Below are positions 1-8,495 of a DNA stretch of 55,213 nt, one piece after another (the first letter of the stretch is position 1; every line of letters begins with the position of its first letter). The DNA comes from Corallococcus carmarthensis. GTDB lineage: Bacteria > Myxococcota > Myxococcia > Myxococcales > Myxococcaceae. The DNA lies in contig NZ_RAWE01000046.1 in NCBI RefSeq assembly GCF_003611695.1, positions 1-55,213 on the forward strand, in the 5' to 3' direction. The notes under the pieces were generated by a model, which did no database searches, was not told the origin of the DNA, and worked only from the letters and a program-made list of their open reading frames with translations. The position numbers were made by a program, and so were the translations under genes.

Positions 1-1525
1 CAACTCCACCACCATCGGAGACGTCTGCAGCAGCACCGGGACGTGCGCCGGGACGGCCTGCAACACCCCTCCCAACAGCGAGTGCTACAACCCGACGGGC
101 ACGGACTCCAGCGGCACCTGCGTCTACACTCCGAAGTCCTCGGGTATGAGCTGCAATGACGGCAACTCCTGTACGACGGGAGACGTATGCAACGGCGGCG
201 GCACGTGCGGCGGCACAGCCCTGAGTTGCTCCACCGCGAGCACGACCTACTGCAGCGGCAACGACGTTCGGAGGAGCACCGGCACCGGAACCTGCAGCGG
301 CGGCGCCTGTAACTCCACCGACACGCTCGTCCAGACCTGTCAGACCGGCACCAGTGGTGCCTACTGTAGCGGCAACGGCGCCTACCAGACCGTCTACGGT
401 GGTTGCAGCAATGGCACCTGCACGTCCAGCCAGCAGCTCATCCAGACGTGCTCCCCCTCGGACAGCTATTCCTGCAGCGGCAACACCGTCCAGAAGACCA
501 CCAGCGGCGTCTGCAGCGGCGGCGGCTGTTCTGGCTCCAGCACCGTCAACATCACGACGTGCTCCCCCTCGGACAGCTATTCCTGCAGCGGCAACACCGT
601 CCAGAGGACCACCAGCGGCCTCTGCAGCGGCAGTGGTTGTTCTGGCTCCAGCACCGTCAACATCCAGACGTGCTCCCCCTCGGACAGCTACTCCTGCAGC
701 GGCAACACCGTCCAGAGGACCACCAGCGGCTTCTGCACAGGCGGCGGCTGTGGTGGCACCAGCACCGTCAACGTCCAGACGTGCTCCCCCTCGGACAGCT
801 ATTCCTGCAGCGGAAACTCCGTCCAAAGGACCACCAGCGGCCTTTGCAGCGGCAGCGGCTGCTCTGGCTCCAACACCGTCACCATCCAAACGTGCTTCCC
901 CTCGGACAGCTATTCCTGCAGCGGCAACACCGTCCGGAAGACCACCAGCAGCATCTGCAGCGGCAGCGGCTGTGGTGGCACCAGCACCGTCAACGTCCAG
1001 ACGTGCTCCCCTTCGGACAGCTATTCCTGCAACGGCAACACCGTCCAGAGGACCACCAGCGGCCTCTGCAGCGGCAGCGGCTGTACCGGCTCCAGCACCG
1101 TCAACATCACGACGTGCTCTCCCGTGGACAGCTACTCCTGCAGCGGCAACACCGTCCGGAGAACCACCAGCGGACTCTGCAGCGGCAGCGGCTGCAGCGG
1201 CTCCAACACCGTCGACGTCACGACGTGCTCCCCCGTGGACAGCTACTCCTGCAACGGCAACACCGTCCAGAAGACCACCAGCGGCCTCTGCAGCGGCAGC
1301 GGCTGCACCGGCTCCATCACCGTCAACGTCCAGACCTGTGGCAGCGGACAGACGTGCAGCAACGGAGCGTGCGTCCAGGTCACCTGCGGCTCCGGGCTCA
1401 CCATGTGCGACGGGGTGTGTACGGACCTGCAAACGGACTTTCACAACTGCGGCCACTGCAGGAACGATTGCGCGGCGGGCAACTATCACTGGTGCGCAGA
1501 TGGCAACTGTGAGGGCATCTTGTAG
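1..1525 (+). CDS. Secreted Cys-rich repeat protein, C-terminal part (5' end outside window)
   Basis: The reading frame is open from base 2, so the start lies upstream; the first ATG in frame (146) has no special claim to be the start. The visible part (about 507 residues) is a Cys/Ser/Thr/Gly-rich extracellular-type protein. It opens with Cys-rich modules like those in the middle of the protein at 4107-7385. Eight 37-residue repeats follow, each with the core CSPSDSYSCSGNTVQ, and the protein ends in a six-Cys tail with the pattern CxG-C-DL-NCGxC that is also found at the C-terminus of the 4107-7385 protein. No catalytic motif is visible. By analogy with that paralogue, the missing N-terminus probably carries a lipoprotein signal and kelch blades. 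A surface or matrix role is inference. Confidence 0.8.
   Translation, partial: NSTTIGDVCSSTGTCAGTACNTPPNSECYNPTGTDSSGTCVYTPKSSGMSCNDGNSCTTGDVCNGGGTCGGTALSCSTASTTYCSGNDVRRSTGTGTCSGGACNSTDTLVQTCQTGTSGAYCSGNGAYQTVYGGCSNGTCTSSQQLIQTCSPSDSYSCSGNTVQKTTSGVCSGGGCSGSSTVNITTCSPSDSYSCSGNTVQRTTSGLCSGSGCSGSSTVNIQTCSPSDSYSCSGNTVQRTTSGFCTGGGCGGTSTVNVQTCSPSDSYSCSGNSVQRTTSGLCSGSGCSGSNTVTIQTCFPSDSYSCSGNTVRKTTSSICSGSGCGGTSTVNVQTCSPSDSYSCNGNTVQRTTSGLCSGSGCTGSSTVNITTCSPVDSYSCSGNTVRRTTSGLCSGSGCSGSNTVDVTTCSPVDSYSCNGNTVQKTTSGLCSGSGCTGSITVNVQTCGSGQTCSNGACVQVTCGSGLTMCDGVCTDLQTDFHNCGHCRNDCAAGNYHWCADGNCEGIL
449..1336 (+). repeat. Eight tandem 111-bp coding repeats
   Basis: Units of exactly 111 bp (37 codons) begin at 449, 560, 671, 782, 893, 1004, 1115 and 1226. 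Each encodes two paired Cys motifs. Most differences are single-base or conservative; units 7 and 8 share a CSPVDSYSC variant. The exact spacing and high DNA identity suggest expansion by unequal recombination. Confidence 0.9.
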
Positions 1526-1858
1526 TTGAAGCCCTGAGAACCCGCCTTGACGCCAAGGCCCTCGCTGAACTCCTGCCCCTGAGCCGCATGGCAGGCGACC
1601 TCCTGGCGGACATGCATCGCCAGGAGGTCCATGGGGCGAGGATTCCAGGCTCCAAGGCGTCTCATGCACAAAGCCAGACTCCCCGTATTCCTGCCGGAGG
1701 GCTGAATCCCCTGGCCGAGCCCAGCGAAGAAGCGCCTGGGCTCGCCGGGTGCGCGTCGCCCCCCGGTGACACCGCCTCCACAGGAGACGTCCATCACCTG
1801 CACGCTGATCGGTTACAGCTCGGGGATCACCGCCGGAAGCGGTAGCCTCTCCCGAACG
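1526..1858. other. Gene-free stretch with a fossil copy of a lipoprotein gene start
   Basis: No gene is supported here. Bases 1641-1693 match 4084-4136, the upstream edge and first codons of the large kelch lipoprotein gene, with only about 8 mismatches over roughly 53 positions. In this copy the ATG at 1664 reads MHKARLPVFLPEG and meets a stop at 1703-1705, whereas the intact gene reads MHKARFSVFL and continues. It is the relic of a former or duplicated paralogue start. A TAGCCT element at 1843-1848 sits 10 nt before the next gene. Confidence 0.7.
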
Positions 1859-2473
1859 ATGAACCGCACCGAAGCCACCCAGGCCCTCGAACTCATGCGC
1901 CGGGTCGTCGCGCAGGCCCGCGACGACACCGCGCTCCAGAACTGGGGCGCCATCTGGATGCTCCATGCCTTCACCAACGGCGGAGGCTTCCTGGCCACGG
2001 ACTGGCTCTGGGAAGCGGGCCACCGCGGCCCGGGTCCCTTCGTGCTGCTCTGGGGCGTGCTGCTGGTCATCAACTTCGCCAGCATCTTCATGATGAAGCG
2101 CGGCCAGACGGCGGGGGTGCGCTCGTTCATCGAACAGCAGATCTGGGCCATCTGGACCACCTTCATCGGAGGGTTGGTGCTGGTGGCGCTGCTCAACCTG
2201 CTGCTCGGGCTGGACCGGCTCTTCGTGCCCGCGGTGGCGTGCGTCCTGTTCGCCATGTCCTTCGCGTCCATGGGCGCGCTGATGGGCCGCGTCTGGTACG
2301 GGATGGCCGCGCTCTTCGCGCTCTTCGCATTGGGGATGACCCGCATGGAGGCCCATGCGTTCGCCTTGCTGGGCGGGCTGTGGTTCCTCGTCCAGTTCGG
2401 CTCCGGCCTGGCGCTCCACCGCGCAAGGAGCCGGCGGCTCGCCGCCGGGGGCGAGGGGCCCCGGCTGGTATGA
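1859..2473 (+). CDS. Small multi-pass membrane protein of unknown function
   Basis: 204 residues. About five hydrophobic segments are visible, including FVLLWGVLLVINFASIF, a stretch around residues 100-120 ending in ALLNLLLGL, and two more before the Arg-rich tail. The N-terminal 30 residues look cytoplasmic and helical. The ATG at 1859 is chosen because the hydrophilic N-terminus starts there; no good Shine-Dalgarno precedes it, but a TAGCCT element lies 10 nt upstream, which would give a very short leader. Its stop overlaps the next ATG (ATGA at 2470-2473), so the two genes are translationally coupled. The family is not recognised. Confidence 0.75.
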   Translation: MNRTEATQALELMRRVVAQARDDTALQNWGAIWMLHAFTNGGGFLATDWLWEAGHRGPGPFVLLWGVLLVINFASIFMMKRGQTAGVRSFIEQQIWAIWTTFIGGLVLVALLNLLLGLDRLFVPAVACVLFAMSFASMGALMGRVWYGMAALFALFALGMTRMEAHAFALLGGLWFLVQFGSGLALHRARSRRLAAGGEGPRLV

Positions 2474-3486
2474 CCCCGGAGGCACTCGCGGCCCTGGTGG
2501 CGCTGGCCCTGGAACCGCTCGGGCTCCCCGAGCGGACGCTGACGGCGCGACTGAAGGCCGCGGGCATCGTGGAGCCCGGCTCGGTGCTGCGGCAGCTCGT
2601 CGCGGCGGGGCGGGTGCAGGCCACTCAAGGCGCGTGGGTGTTGACGCCGGCGGGACACGAGGCCCTGCGGGAGGCGCACGCCGCGCTCGCACGGGCCCAG
2701 GACCCCAGCCCGAGCTCCGCGGGCATGGAGGAATGTCCCTCCGTGCCGTGGCTCACGCAGGTGCAGACGCATTGGGTGGAGGCCGTCTCCGTCAACTACG
2801 CGGTGGACCCGGACCTCCTCGCGCGACTGCTGCCCGCGCCGCTGGAGCCCGAGGTCTTCCACGGCACGGCCTGGGTGCAGGTGCTGATGTCCTCGCTGCG
2901 CGACATGCGCCCCCGGGGACTGTCACCGCTGCTGGGCGTCTGCTTCTATCAGGTGAGCTACCGGGCCGCGGTGCGCTACCGCAACGCGAAGGGCGACTGG
3001 CGACGCGGCGGCTACTTCGTGCGCAGCGAGACGAGCGACCCCGTGATGCGCGGCGTGGGGAACGCGCTCAAGGAGTTCAAGTTCCACGAGTTCGGCGAAG
3101 CCCGGATGGTGATGGCGCGAGAGGGCGACCTGCTCACGGTGGGCGTGGATCCGGAGCCCGCCTTCCCCGGTGGGAAGCTGGTGGGCGTCTTCGACACCGA
3201 GCCGCGGACGCAGCCGCCCGAGGGCAGCGTGTGGCCGGACCTGGACGCGCTCCATGAGCCGCTGGTCGAATGCTACGACGCGTTCGGCGTGGCCGACGGG
3301 CACGTCTACGTGCTGACCATCGACCGCGAGCCCTGGAACGCGCGCTTCGCCAACCCGGTGCAGTTGTATTGCGAATACCTCCAGGAAGGTCCGCTCGCCC
3401 CGGGCGCGAGGCTCGACTCGGTGCTGCACCTCACCGAGTGCGCGTACCACTGGCGCCCGCTGCGTCGCGAGCGCTACGCGCGCTGA
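2470..3486 (+). CDS. DUF2071/YqjF-like protein with an N-terminal helix-turn-helix-like region
   Basis: 338 residues, starting at the ATG that overlaps the preceding stop. Residues 1-75 are short helices resembling a winged-helix fold (for example PGSVLRQLVAAGRV followed by WVLTPAGHEAL). From about residue 95 the sequence matches the DUF2071 (YqjF-like, acetoacetate-decarboxylase-like fold) pattern: VNYAVDPDLLARLLP, a WVQVLMSSLRDMRPRG strand, then YFVRSETSDP. No enzymatic activity is assigned to this family with certainty. Coupling to the membrane protein upstream suggests a two-gene unit. The combination of HTH-like and DUF2071 parts is my reading and needs a fold search. Confidence 0.7.
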   Translation: MTPEALAALVALALEPLGLPERTLTARLKAAGIVEPGSVLRQLVAAGRVQATQGAWVLTPAGHEALREAHAALARAQDPSPSSAGMEECPSVPWLTQVQTHWVEAVSVNYAVDPDLLARLLPAPLEPEVFHGTAWVQVLMSSLRDMRPRGLSPLLGVCFYQVSYRAAVRYRNAKGDWRRGGYFVRSETSDPVMRGVGNALKEFKFHEFGEARMVMAREGDLLTVGVDPEPAFPGGKLVGVFDTEPRTQPPEGSVWPDLDALHEPLVECYDAFGVADGHVYVLTIDREPWNARFANPVQLYCEYLQEGPLAPGARLDSVLHLTECAYHWRPLRRERYAR

Positions 3487-3877
3487 GCCCTGCCTTGTCG
3501 CTCCGCGCCCTCGCCCGCCACAGAGCGCGCACCGTGCCACCTGCGCGGTACAGCGCCTCCAAGGCCGCCACCGCGAGCGTGCCAAGCGCCGCTTGCAAGG
3601 GGATGGGCAGCCAGTGAAACCCTGGCGTCATGAGGTGCGGCTCGATGGGGAACCAGAAGTTCGGCGTCTGGATGAAGAGCACGGGCGCCAGCCGGCGGGC
3701 CTCGTGCGCGAACTGCTTCATCCGGGCCCATGAGCCCAGGTGCTCAATCATCGAGTTGGAATGAACAATGTCGAATTGATGGTCGGCGAAGCTCCTTTGG
3801 ATGGGAACTCCAGGAACAAGAACCGTGCCGGGCCAGAATCCCCGGAGCGGACGTGCAGGGGCCGGGTCCCTTTTGAA
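3431..3877 (-). pseudogene. Truncated class I SAM-dependent methyltransferase remnant
   Basis: On the minus strand an open frame from 3877 down to 3431 encodes a recognisable middle section of a Methyltransf_11-type enzyme: DHQFDIVHSNSMIEHLG (motif around the substrate pocket), then FIQTPNFWFPIEPH and PGFHWLP. The N-terminal SAM-binding GxGxG motif is absent: the frame is closed by two consecutive TGA codons at 3878-3883 and no ATG lies before the homologous part. The 3' end dissolves into the end of the DUF2071-like gene on the other strand. I therefore call it a decayed fragment. An ATG at 3751 exists but would give a protein without a cofactor site. Confidence 0.7.
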
Positions 3878-4106
3878 TCATCATTGTTCATGCATTCACA
3901 TAAAGACCGGCCTGTCTCGTTTTAGCCGCTCTGACCGCGGCTCTCCAGTGCGGGGATTGCTTGACGCTCATGCCTGTCGTTGGGCCTTTGAGGTGGGGTC
4001 GCAATTACTCCCTCTGGTTCAGGACACCCTCACCGGTGCTTGCATTGTGCGTCAAAAGCAGAGGCCCCGTTGCTTGTTCGACACATTCCAGGCTCTAAGG
4101 CGCCTC
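3878..4106. other. Intergenic leader of the kelch lipoprotein gene
   Basis: AT-richer than its surroundings. No gene is visible. The last 23 bases (4084-4106) belong to the segment duplicated at 1641-1663. A clear Shine-Dalgarno is not seen in front of the ATG at 4107. Promoter elements could not be assigned with confidence. Confidence 0.5.
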
Positions 4107-7100
4107 ATGCACAAAGCCAGATTCTCAGTCTTCCTGCTCATCGCACTCGCGATGGGCAGCTTGAGCTGTAACTCCAAGCCCGCGAGTCCCACGCCGGCCA
4201 GGACCGCCAGCTCCCAGGCGGCCCTCACCACGGGATGGCAGGAGACAGGCTCGATGAGCCTGACCCGCAGGTTCCCCACGGCCACCGTGCTCAGCTCCGG
4301 CAAGGTGCTCGTCGTCGGCGGCTGGGACAACGGCTTCCTCGCCTCGGCGGAACTCTATGACCCGGGCTCGGGCACGTGGCTCTCCACGGGGGCCATGCCC
4401 TTTGGACGGGAGGGCCACACCGCCACCCTGCTGCCCTCTGGCGAGGTGCTCATCGTCGGCGGGGAGATTCAGTCCGCGCCGGGCTACACCGCCACCGCGC
4501 TGCTGTATGCGCCGCAGACGGGCCTCTGGACGCAGGTGGGCTCCACCTCCATGGCACGCGCCTACAGCACGGCGACGTTGCTTCCCTCCGGAAAGGTCCT
4601 CGTCGCGGGGGGCGGCAACAACAATGGCTCTTATGCCAACGTGGACGTGTATGACCCGACAGCGGGCTGGTCCACCCTGCCCTCTGGGATGAACGACGAG
4701 CGCAGGCGCCACACGGCGACGCTGCTTCCCTCCGGAAAGGTGCTCGTCGTCGGCGGCCGGGGCTGGCGCATCTTCGAAACGGTGGAGGCTTACGACCCGA
4801 ACCATCCGCAATCGGGCTGGACTCCGGTCGCCTCCATGGCCACGCACCGCTACGACCACACGGCGACGCTGCTGCCCTCCGGCAAGCTCCTCGTCGCGGG
4901 CGGCAGGAATGAAACGGGCCCTCTCAACACCTCCGAAGTCTATGACCCGACGACGAATAGCTGGACCGCCGCGCAGATGGCCACGCCTCGGACGCTCCAC
5001 ACGGCGACGCTGCTGCCCTCCGGCAAGGTGCTCATCGCGGGTGGCGAGGCGGCCACCCCTCTGGACACCGTGGAGCTCTACGACCCGGAGACGAACACCT
5101 GGTCCTCCAGCATCACGCTGCGGACTCCGCGCAGGCTCCACGCAGCCGTCATGTTGAACGCCCTCGCCAAGGTCCTCGTGCTGGGGGGTGAGCATGTTGT
5201 CTCGGGCCAGACCGCGAGGCTCAGCACCGCGGAGCTGCTCGGTACCTGCGAAACGGTTACGTGCAACACCGCGCCGAGCCAGTGTCACAGCTCGGCTGGC
5301 GTCTGCTCCAACGGCGGCACCTGTACCTATCCCCTCCAGCCGACCGGCTTCAGTTGCAACGACAGCAACGCCTGTACTGGCAATGACGTCTGCGACAGCA
5401 CGGGCACCTGTGCCGGCGCTCCCGTCGCCTGCGAGGCCCCTCCTGGGCAGTGCTACCAAAGCGCCGGCTCCTGCTCCGACGGCTCCTGCTCCTATGCCTA
5501 CAAAGCGGCGGGGGCCGCGTGCGATGACGGGGATGCGTGCACGCTGAGCGAGACGTGCAATGGGTCTGGAGGATGCGCTGGCACGCCGGTGAGCTGCACC
5601 ACGCCTCCCGGGCAGTGCTACCAGGCGGCGGGAACCTGCGGCGGTGGGGCATGCACCTATGCGCCGAAGGCCGCGGGTGCCACCTGCAATGATGGCAATG
5701 CGGGGACCCTCAACGACGTGTGCAACGGAGCGGGGGCCTGCGCGGGAGTCCCGGCATGCACGACGCCGCCGAGCGCGTGCCATGACTCCCCGGGCACGTA
5801 CGCCAACGGAGCCTGCACATACCCGGTGAAGGCGGCTGGGACGGCATGCGGCGCCGGACAGGTGTGCAACGCGGCGGGCCAGTGTCTGAGCGGGTGTTGG
5901 ATTGGAGGGGCGTACTACGCGGCGGGGGCCACCAACCCGAGCGTGGCCTGCCAGGAGTGCAACCCGGGCGTAACGACGAGCGGTTGGAGCAACAAGGCCG
6001 TGGGAAGCACGTGCGCTGCCCCCACGAATGGAAACTGGGGGAGCTGCGGTGGATTCAGTGACACGTGCGATGAGACGGGGAGCCAGTCGCGCACGGTGAC
6101 GGCGTATGCCTGCACCAGCAGTGGGACGTGCGGCTCCTCCACCGGCACGGAGTCTCAGGCATGCACGCGCAGCACGGGGGGCACGGCTTGCGGCACGAGC
6201 TATGGGGGCTGGGGAAGCTGCGGGGGCTTTGACGACTCCTGCGACACGACGGGGACGCAGTCGCGGACGGTGACGGCGTCGACGTGTGGCACCGGGACGT
6301 GCAACGCGTCGAACACCAGCACGGAGACGCAGGCGTGTACGCGAGCGGCGCCCAACACGAGCTGCGCGGCGCCCAGCTACGGGGCGTGGAGTGCGTGCAG
6401 CTTCAGCGATGTCTGCGCGCAGACGGGGACGCAGTCGCGGACGGTGACGACCTCCAGCTACAGCTGCGCCACCGGGCAGTGCGTGGCGTCCACGAGCACC
6501 GAGACACAGTCCTGCACGCGCAACACGAACGGCAACAACTGCGGCGCCCCCAGCGCCGGAGGCTGGGGCACCTGCAGTGGCTACAGCAGCACCTGCGACG
6601 AAACAGGGACGCAGTCACGCTCGGTGACCTCGTATACCTGCTCCAATGGGACGTGTGGTTCCTCCACCGGCACGGAGTCGCAGACGTGTACCCGCAACAG
6701 GGACGGAGTGTCTTGCGGTACGAGCTCTGGAGGCTGGGGAAGCTGCGGAGGCTTCAGTGACTACTGCGACGCGTCGGGGTCCCAGTCGAGGACCGTGACG
6801 GATTACGAGTGCGGCGGTGGATCGTGCAACCTTTCGAGCAGCGACACGGAGACGCAGACTTGTACGCGGACGCCTCCCGGTCCTCAGGCCTGCCCCCCGA
6901 GCTATGGGAGCTGGAGCGCCTGTAGTGGGTTCAGCGATGCATGTGACGCGACGGGCACGCAGTCTCGCCAGGTGACTCAATACACCTACAGCTGCGCGAC
7001 AGGACAATGCACGCCGACATCCAGCAGCGCGGAGACGCAGACGTGTACGCGGACGGCTCCCGGTCCTCAGCCGTGCCAGCCGACAAGCTACGGGCCGTGG

Positions 7101-7385
7101 GGCACGTGCACCCGCGCTACCCCCTGCGGGCAGGGGTTCCAACAAAGGTCGGTGACGACCTACAGCTACAGCTGCGCAAGCGGGGCGTGCGGGGCGACCA
7201 CGACCACGGAGACGCAGGACTGTTCAGTCCCCGCGATTCCTGGCTGGACGCAGTGCGGCAACACGTGCTCGATTCTGGAGTCCGACTCCAACAACTGTGG
7301 CGCTTGTGGGAATGCCTGTACGGGCCCCAAGTACAATGTTTGTATGGGTGGAAGTTGCTGTTATTCGCCCACCAATTGCTTGTAG
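4107..7385 (+). CDS. Kelch-repeat lipoprotein with Cys-rich and thrombospondin-like repeats
   Basis: 1092 residues. The ATG at 4107 opens a signal peptide ending MGSLSC (lipobox-like; Cys20 would be lipidated), so upstream in-frame codons are not used. Residues about 45-370 hold seven kelch blades with the signature ATLLPSGKVLVVGG...YDP..W. Residues about 375-640 are Cys-rich modules with CNDGN/CNGSGGC patterns. About six TSP1-like modules of 60-70 residues follow (WGSCGGFSD.CD.TG.QSRTVT...), then a six-Cys C-terminal motif (NNCGACGNAC) shared with the protein ending at 1525. It is predicted to be exposed outside the cell; an adhesive or scaffolding role is inferred from the domain types. No enzyme motif is visible. 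Confidence 0.85.
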   Translation: MHKARFSVFLLIALAMGSLSCNSKPASPTPARTASSQAALTTGWQETGSMSLTRRFPTATVLSSGKVLVVGGWDNGFLASAELYDPGSGTWLSTGAMPFGREGHTATLLPSGEVLIVGGEIQSAPGYTATALLYAPQTGLWTQVGSTSMARAYSTATLLPSGKVLVAGGGNNNGSYANVDVYDPTAGWSTLPSGMNDERRRHTATLLPSGKVLVVGGRGWRIFETVEAYDPNHPQSGWTPVASMATHRYDHTATLLPSGKLLVAGGRNETGPLNTSEVYDPTTNSWTAAQMATPRTLHTATLLPSGKVLIAGGEAATPLDTVELYDPETNTWSSSITLRTPRRLHAAVMLNALAKVLVLGGEHVVSGQTARLSTAELLGTCETVTCNTAPSQCHSSAGVCSNGGTCTYPLQPTGFSCNDSNACTGNDVCDSTGTCAGAPVACEAPPGQCYQSAGSCSDGSCSYAYKAAGAACDDGDACTLSETCNGSGGCAGTPVSCTTPPGQCYQAAGTCGGGACTYAPKAAGATCNDGNAGTLNDVCNGAGACAGVPACTTPPSACHDSPGTYANGACTYPVKAAGTACGAGQVCNAAGQCLSGCWIGGAYYAAGATNPSVACQECNPGVTTSGWSNKAVGSTCAAPTNGNWGSCGGFSDTCDETGSQSRTVTAYACTSSGTCGSSTGTESQACTRSTGGTACGTSYGGWGSCGGFDDSCDTTGTQSRTVTASTCGTGTCNASNTSTETQACTRAAPNTSCAAPSYGAWSACSFSDVCAQTGTQSRTVTTSSYSCATGQCVASTSTETQSCTRNTNGNNCGAPSAGGWGTCSGYSSTCDETGTQSRSVTSYTCSNGTCGSSTGTESQTCTRNRDGVSCGTSSGGWGSCGGFSDYCDASGSQSRTVTDYECGGGSCNLSSSDTETQTCTRTPPGPQACPPSYGSWSACSGFSDACDATGTQSRQVTQYTYSCATGQCTPTSSSAETQTCTRTAPGPQPCQPTSYGPWGTCTRATPCGQGFQQRSVTTYSYSCASGACGATTTTETQDCSVPAIPGWTQCGNTCSILESDSNNCGACGNACTGPKYNVCMGGSCCYSPTNCL

Positions 7386-7545
7386 GTCCTGGCGCTCCGT
7401 CATGACGTGAGGACTGGAGCGTGAGCAGGTCCGTCACCGCTCGACGTGTTCGCCTGCATGAGGTGTGGAGGCAGGCGGCGAGTGCTGGCGGACGGGAAGA
7501 AGGCGGGGCTGGCGCGAGCTGCCCTTCCGATGCTCCTGGGCATTC

Positions 7546-7586
7546 AACGCAGGCTGCGATTCGCATTTCGCGTCGCAGCCTGCGTT
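7546..7586 (+). terminator. Perfect 14-bp stem hairpin, terminator candidate
   Basis: Arms AACGCAGGCTGCGA (7546-7559) and TCGCAGCCTGCGTT (7573-7586) are exact reverse complements around a 13-nt loop. It lies 160 nt after the kelch stop codon. Only a short T stretch follows, as is usual in high-GC bacteria, so termination is likely but not certain. Confidence 0.55.
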
Positions 7587-7693
7587 TCCATGCTGTGCAT
7601 TGGGGCGCCGACCTACGTCCATCCGTCCCGGACTGCACGGCGCCGCCACTCCTGTTGGCTTGCGCCTCAAAGCATCTCCCTGACGCGTTCAGC

Positions 7694-7719
7694 GAGGCTC
7701 CTGACGTGTCAGGAGCCTC
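7694..7719 (+). terminator. Perfect 12-bp stem hairpin followed by T-rich bases
   Basis: GAGGCTCCTGAC (7694-7705) pairs exactly with GTCAGGAGCCTC (7708-7719); allowing for loop closure, the stem is 11 bp with a 4-nt loop. TCCTGTTT follows, giving it the look of an intrinsic terminator just upstream of the FKBP operon promoter region. Confidence 0.55.
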
Positions 7720-7751
7720 TCCTGTTTCGTGGCTCCAGAGGGGAAAGGGGC

Positions 7752-7767
7752 TGGCACGTGCCTTGGA
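7752..7767 (+). promoter_or_regulatory. Sigma54-like (-24/-12) promoter for the FKBP-lipase-protease operon
   Basis: TGGCACG-TGCC-TTGGA matches the sigma54 consensus TGGCACG-N4-TTGCW at all but one specified base; the mismatch is G for C in the -12 GC dinucleotide, which is normally conserved. The predicted start near 7778 would leave a leader of about 37 nt containing the AGGAG at 7801. The mismatch lowers confidence. Confidence 0.35.
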
Positions 7768-7814
7768 TTGAGCGGGGCTCGCCTCCCGTTTCCATCCGCC
7801 AGGAGTCCCACCCC

Positions 7815-8495
7815 ATGAAGCACCTTGCCTTCCTCTTCTTCTTCACCGCGACCGCGCATGCCGCGGCGCCGTTGGGCACCGACAAGGAGCGGGACAGCTA
7901 CGCACTGGGTCAGGACGTCGCGGAGTCCATCAAGCGCACCGACGCGGACCTGGACGTCAACGCGCTGGTGCAGGGCCTCCGGGACAACCTGGAGGGGAAG
8001 CCCTCGTTGCTGAGCGGACCGGAGCTCACCCAGGCGCGGACGCGGGCGCAGGGCACGATGCTCCAGAACCGCACCGCGAAGCGCGCGGCGGACTCGGCGA
8101 AGTACGGTGCGGCGGGCCAGTCCTTCCTGGCGACGAACAAGGCCCAGAAGGGCGTGGTCACCACCGCGAGCGGGCTCCAGTACCAGGTGCTGACCGCCAC
8201 CACCGGCCCGAAGCCCGGCCCCGCGAACCGCGTGGTGATTGACTACAAGGGCACCGTGGCCGGCGGGACGGGCACGGAGTTCGACAGCTCCGCGGCCCAG
8301 GGGAAGCCGGCCGTCGTGGGCGTCAGCGACGGCATCGCGGGTTGGAAGGAAGCCCTCCAGCTCATGACGATTGGCAGCACGTACCGCTTCGCGCTCCCGC
8401 CGCAGCTGGCCTACGGCGCGCAGGGGCTGCCCGGCAAGGTTCCGCCGAACGCGACGGTCATCTACGAAATCACCCTGCGCGAGGTCGCGAAGTGA
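7815..8495 (+). CDS. FKBP-type peptidyl-prolyl cis-trans isomerase, exported
   Basis: 226 residues. The ATG at 7815 is preceded by AGGAG at 7801 and opens a signal peptide (KHLAFLFFFTATAHA) that would be cleaved after AHAA. Residues about 25-110 form the helical N-terminal dimerisation region typical of FkpA/Mip proteins (TDKERDSYALGQDV). The C-terminal FKBP domain follows, with VVIDYKGTVAGG, GIAGWKEALQLM, YRFALPPQLAYG and a final VIYEITLREV strand. It acts in the periplasm or outside as a folding catalyst. Its stop overlaps the GTG of the lipase gene, so it is likely to serve folding of the two exported enzymes encoded downstream. Confidence 0.93.
   Translation: MKHLAFLFFFTATAHAAAPLGTDKERDSYALGQDVAESIKRTDADLDVNALVQGLRDNLEGKPSLLSGPELTQARTRAQGTMLQNRTAKRAADSAKYGAAGQSFLATNKAQKGVVTTASGLQYQVLTATTGPKPGPANRVVIDYKGTVAGGTGTEFDSSAAQGKPAVVGVSDGIAGWKEALQLMTIGSTYRFALPPQLAYGAQGLPGKVPPNATVIYEITLREVAK

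Larger units (their letters stand above)
7386..7814. other. 429-bp intergenic region with two strong hairpins and no supported gene
   Basis: Open frames here have shadow-like composition and no recognisable protein. The region holds two perfect inverted repeats (7546-7586 and 7694-7719) and a sigma54-like promoter at 7752-7767. Either hairpin could end transcription from the kelch gene; having two of them 108 bp apart leaves room for a short untranslated RNA between them. Confidence 0.6.

Noticed and set aside
354-1529. Two further plus-strand frames through the 111-bp repeats
   Set aside because: They are repeat-phase shadows (Pro/Ala/Ser- or Gln/His/Leu-rich); only the Cys-rich frame continues upstream and ends in a conserved Cys motif.
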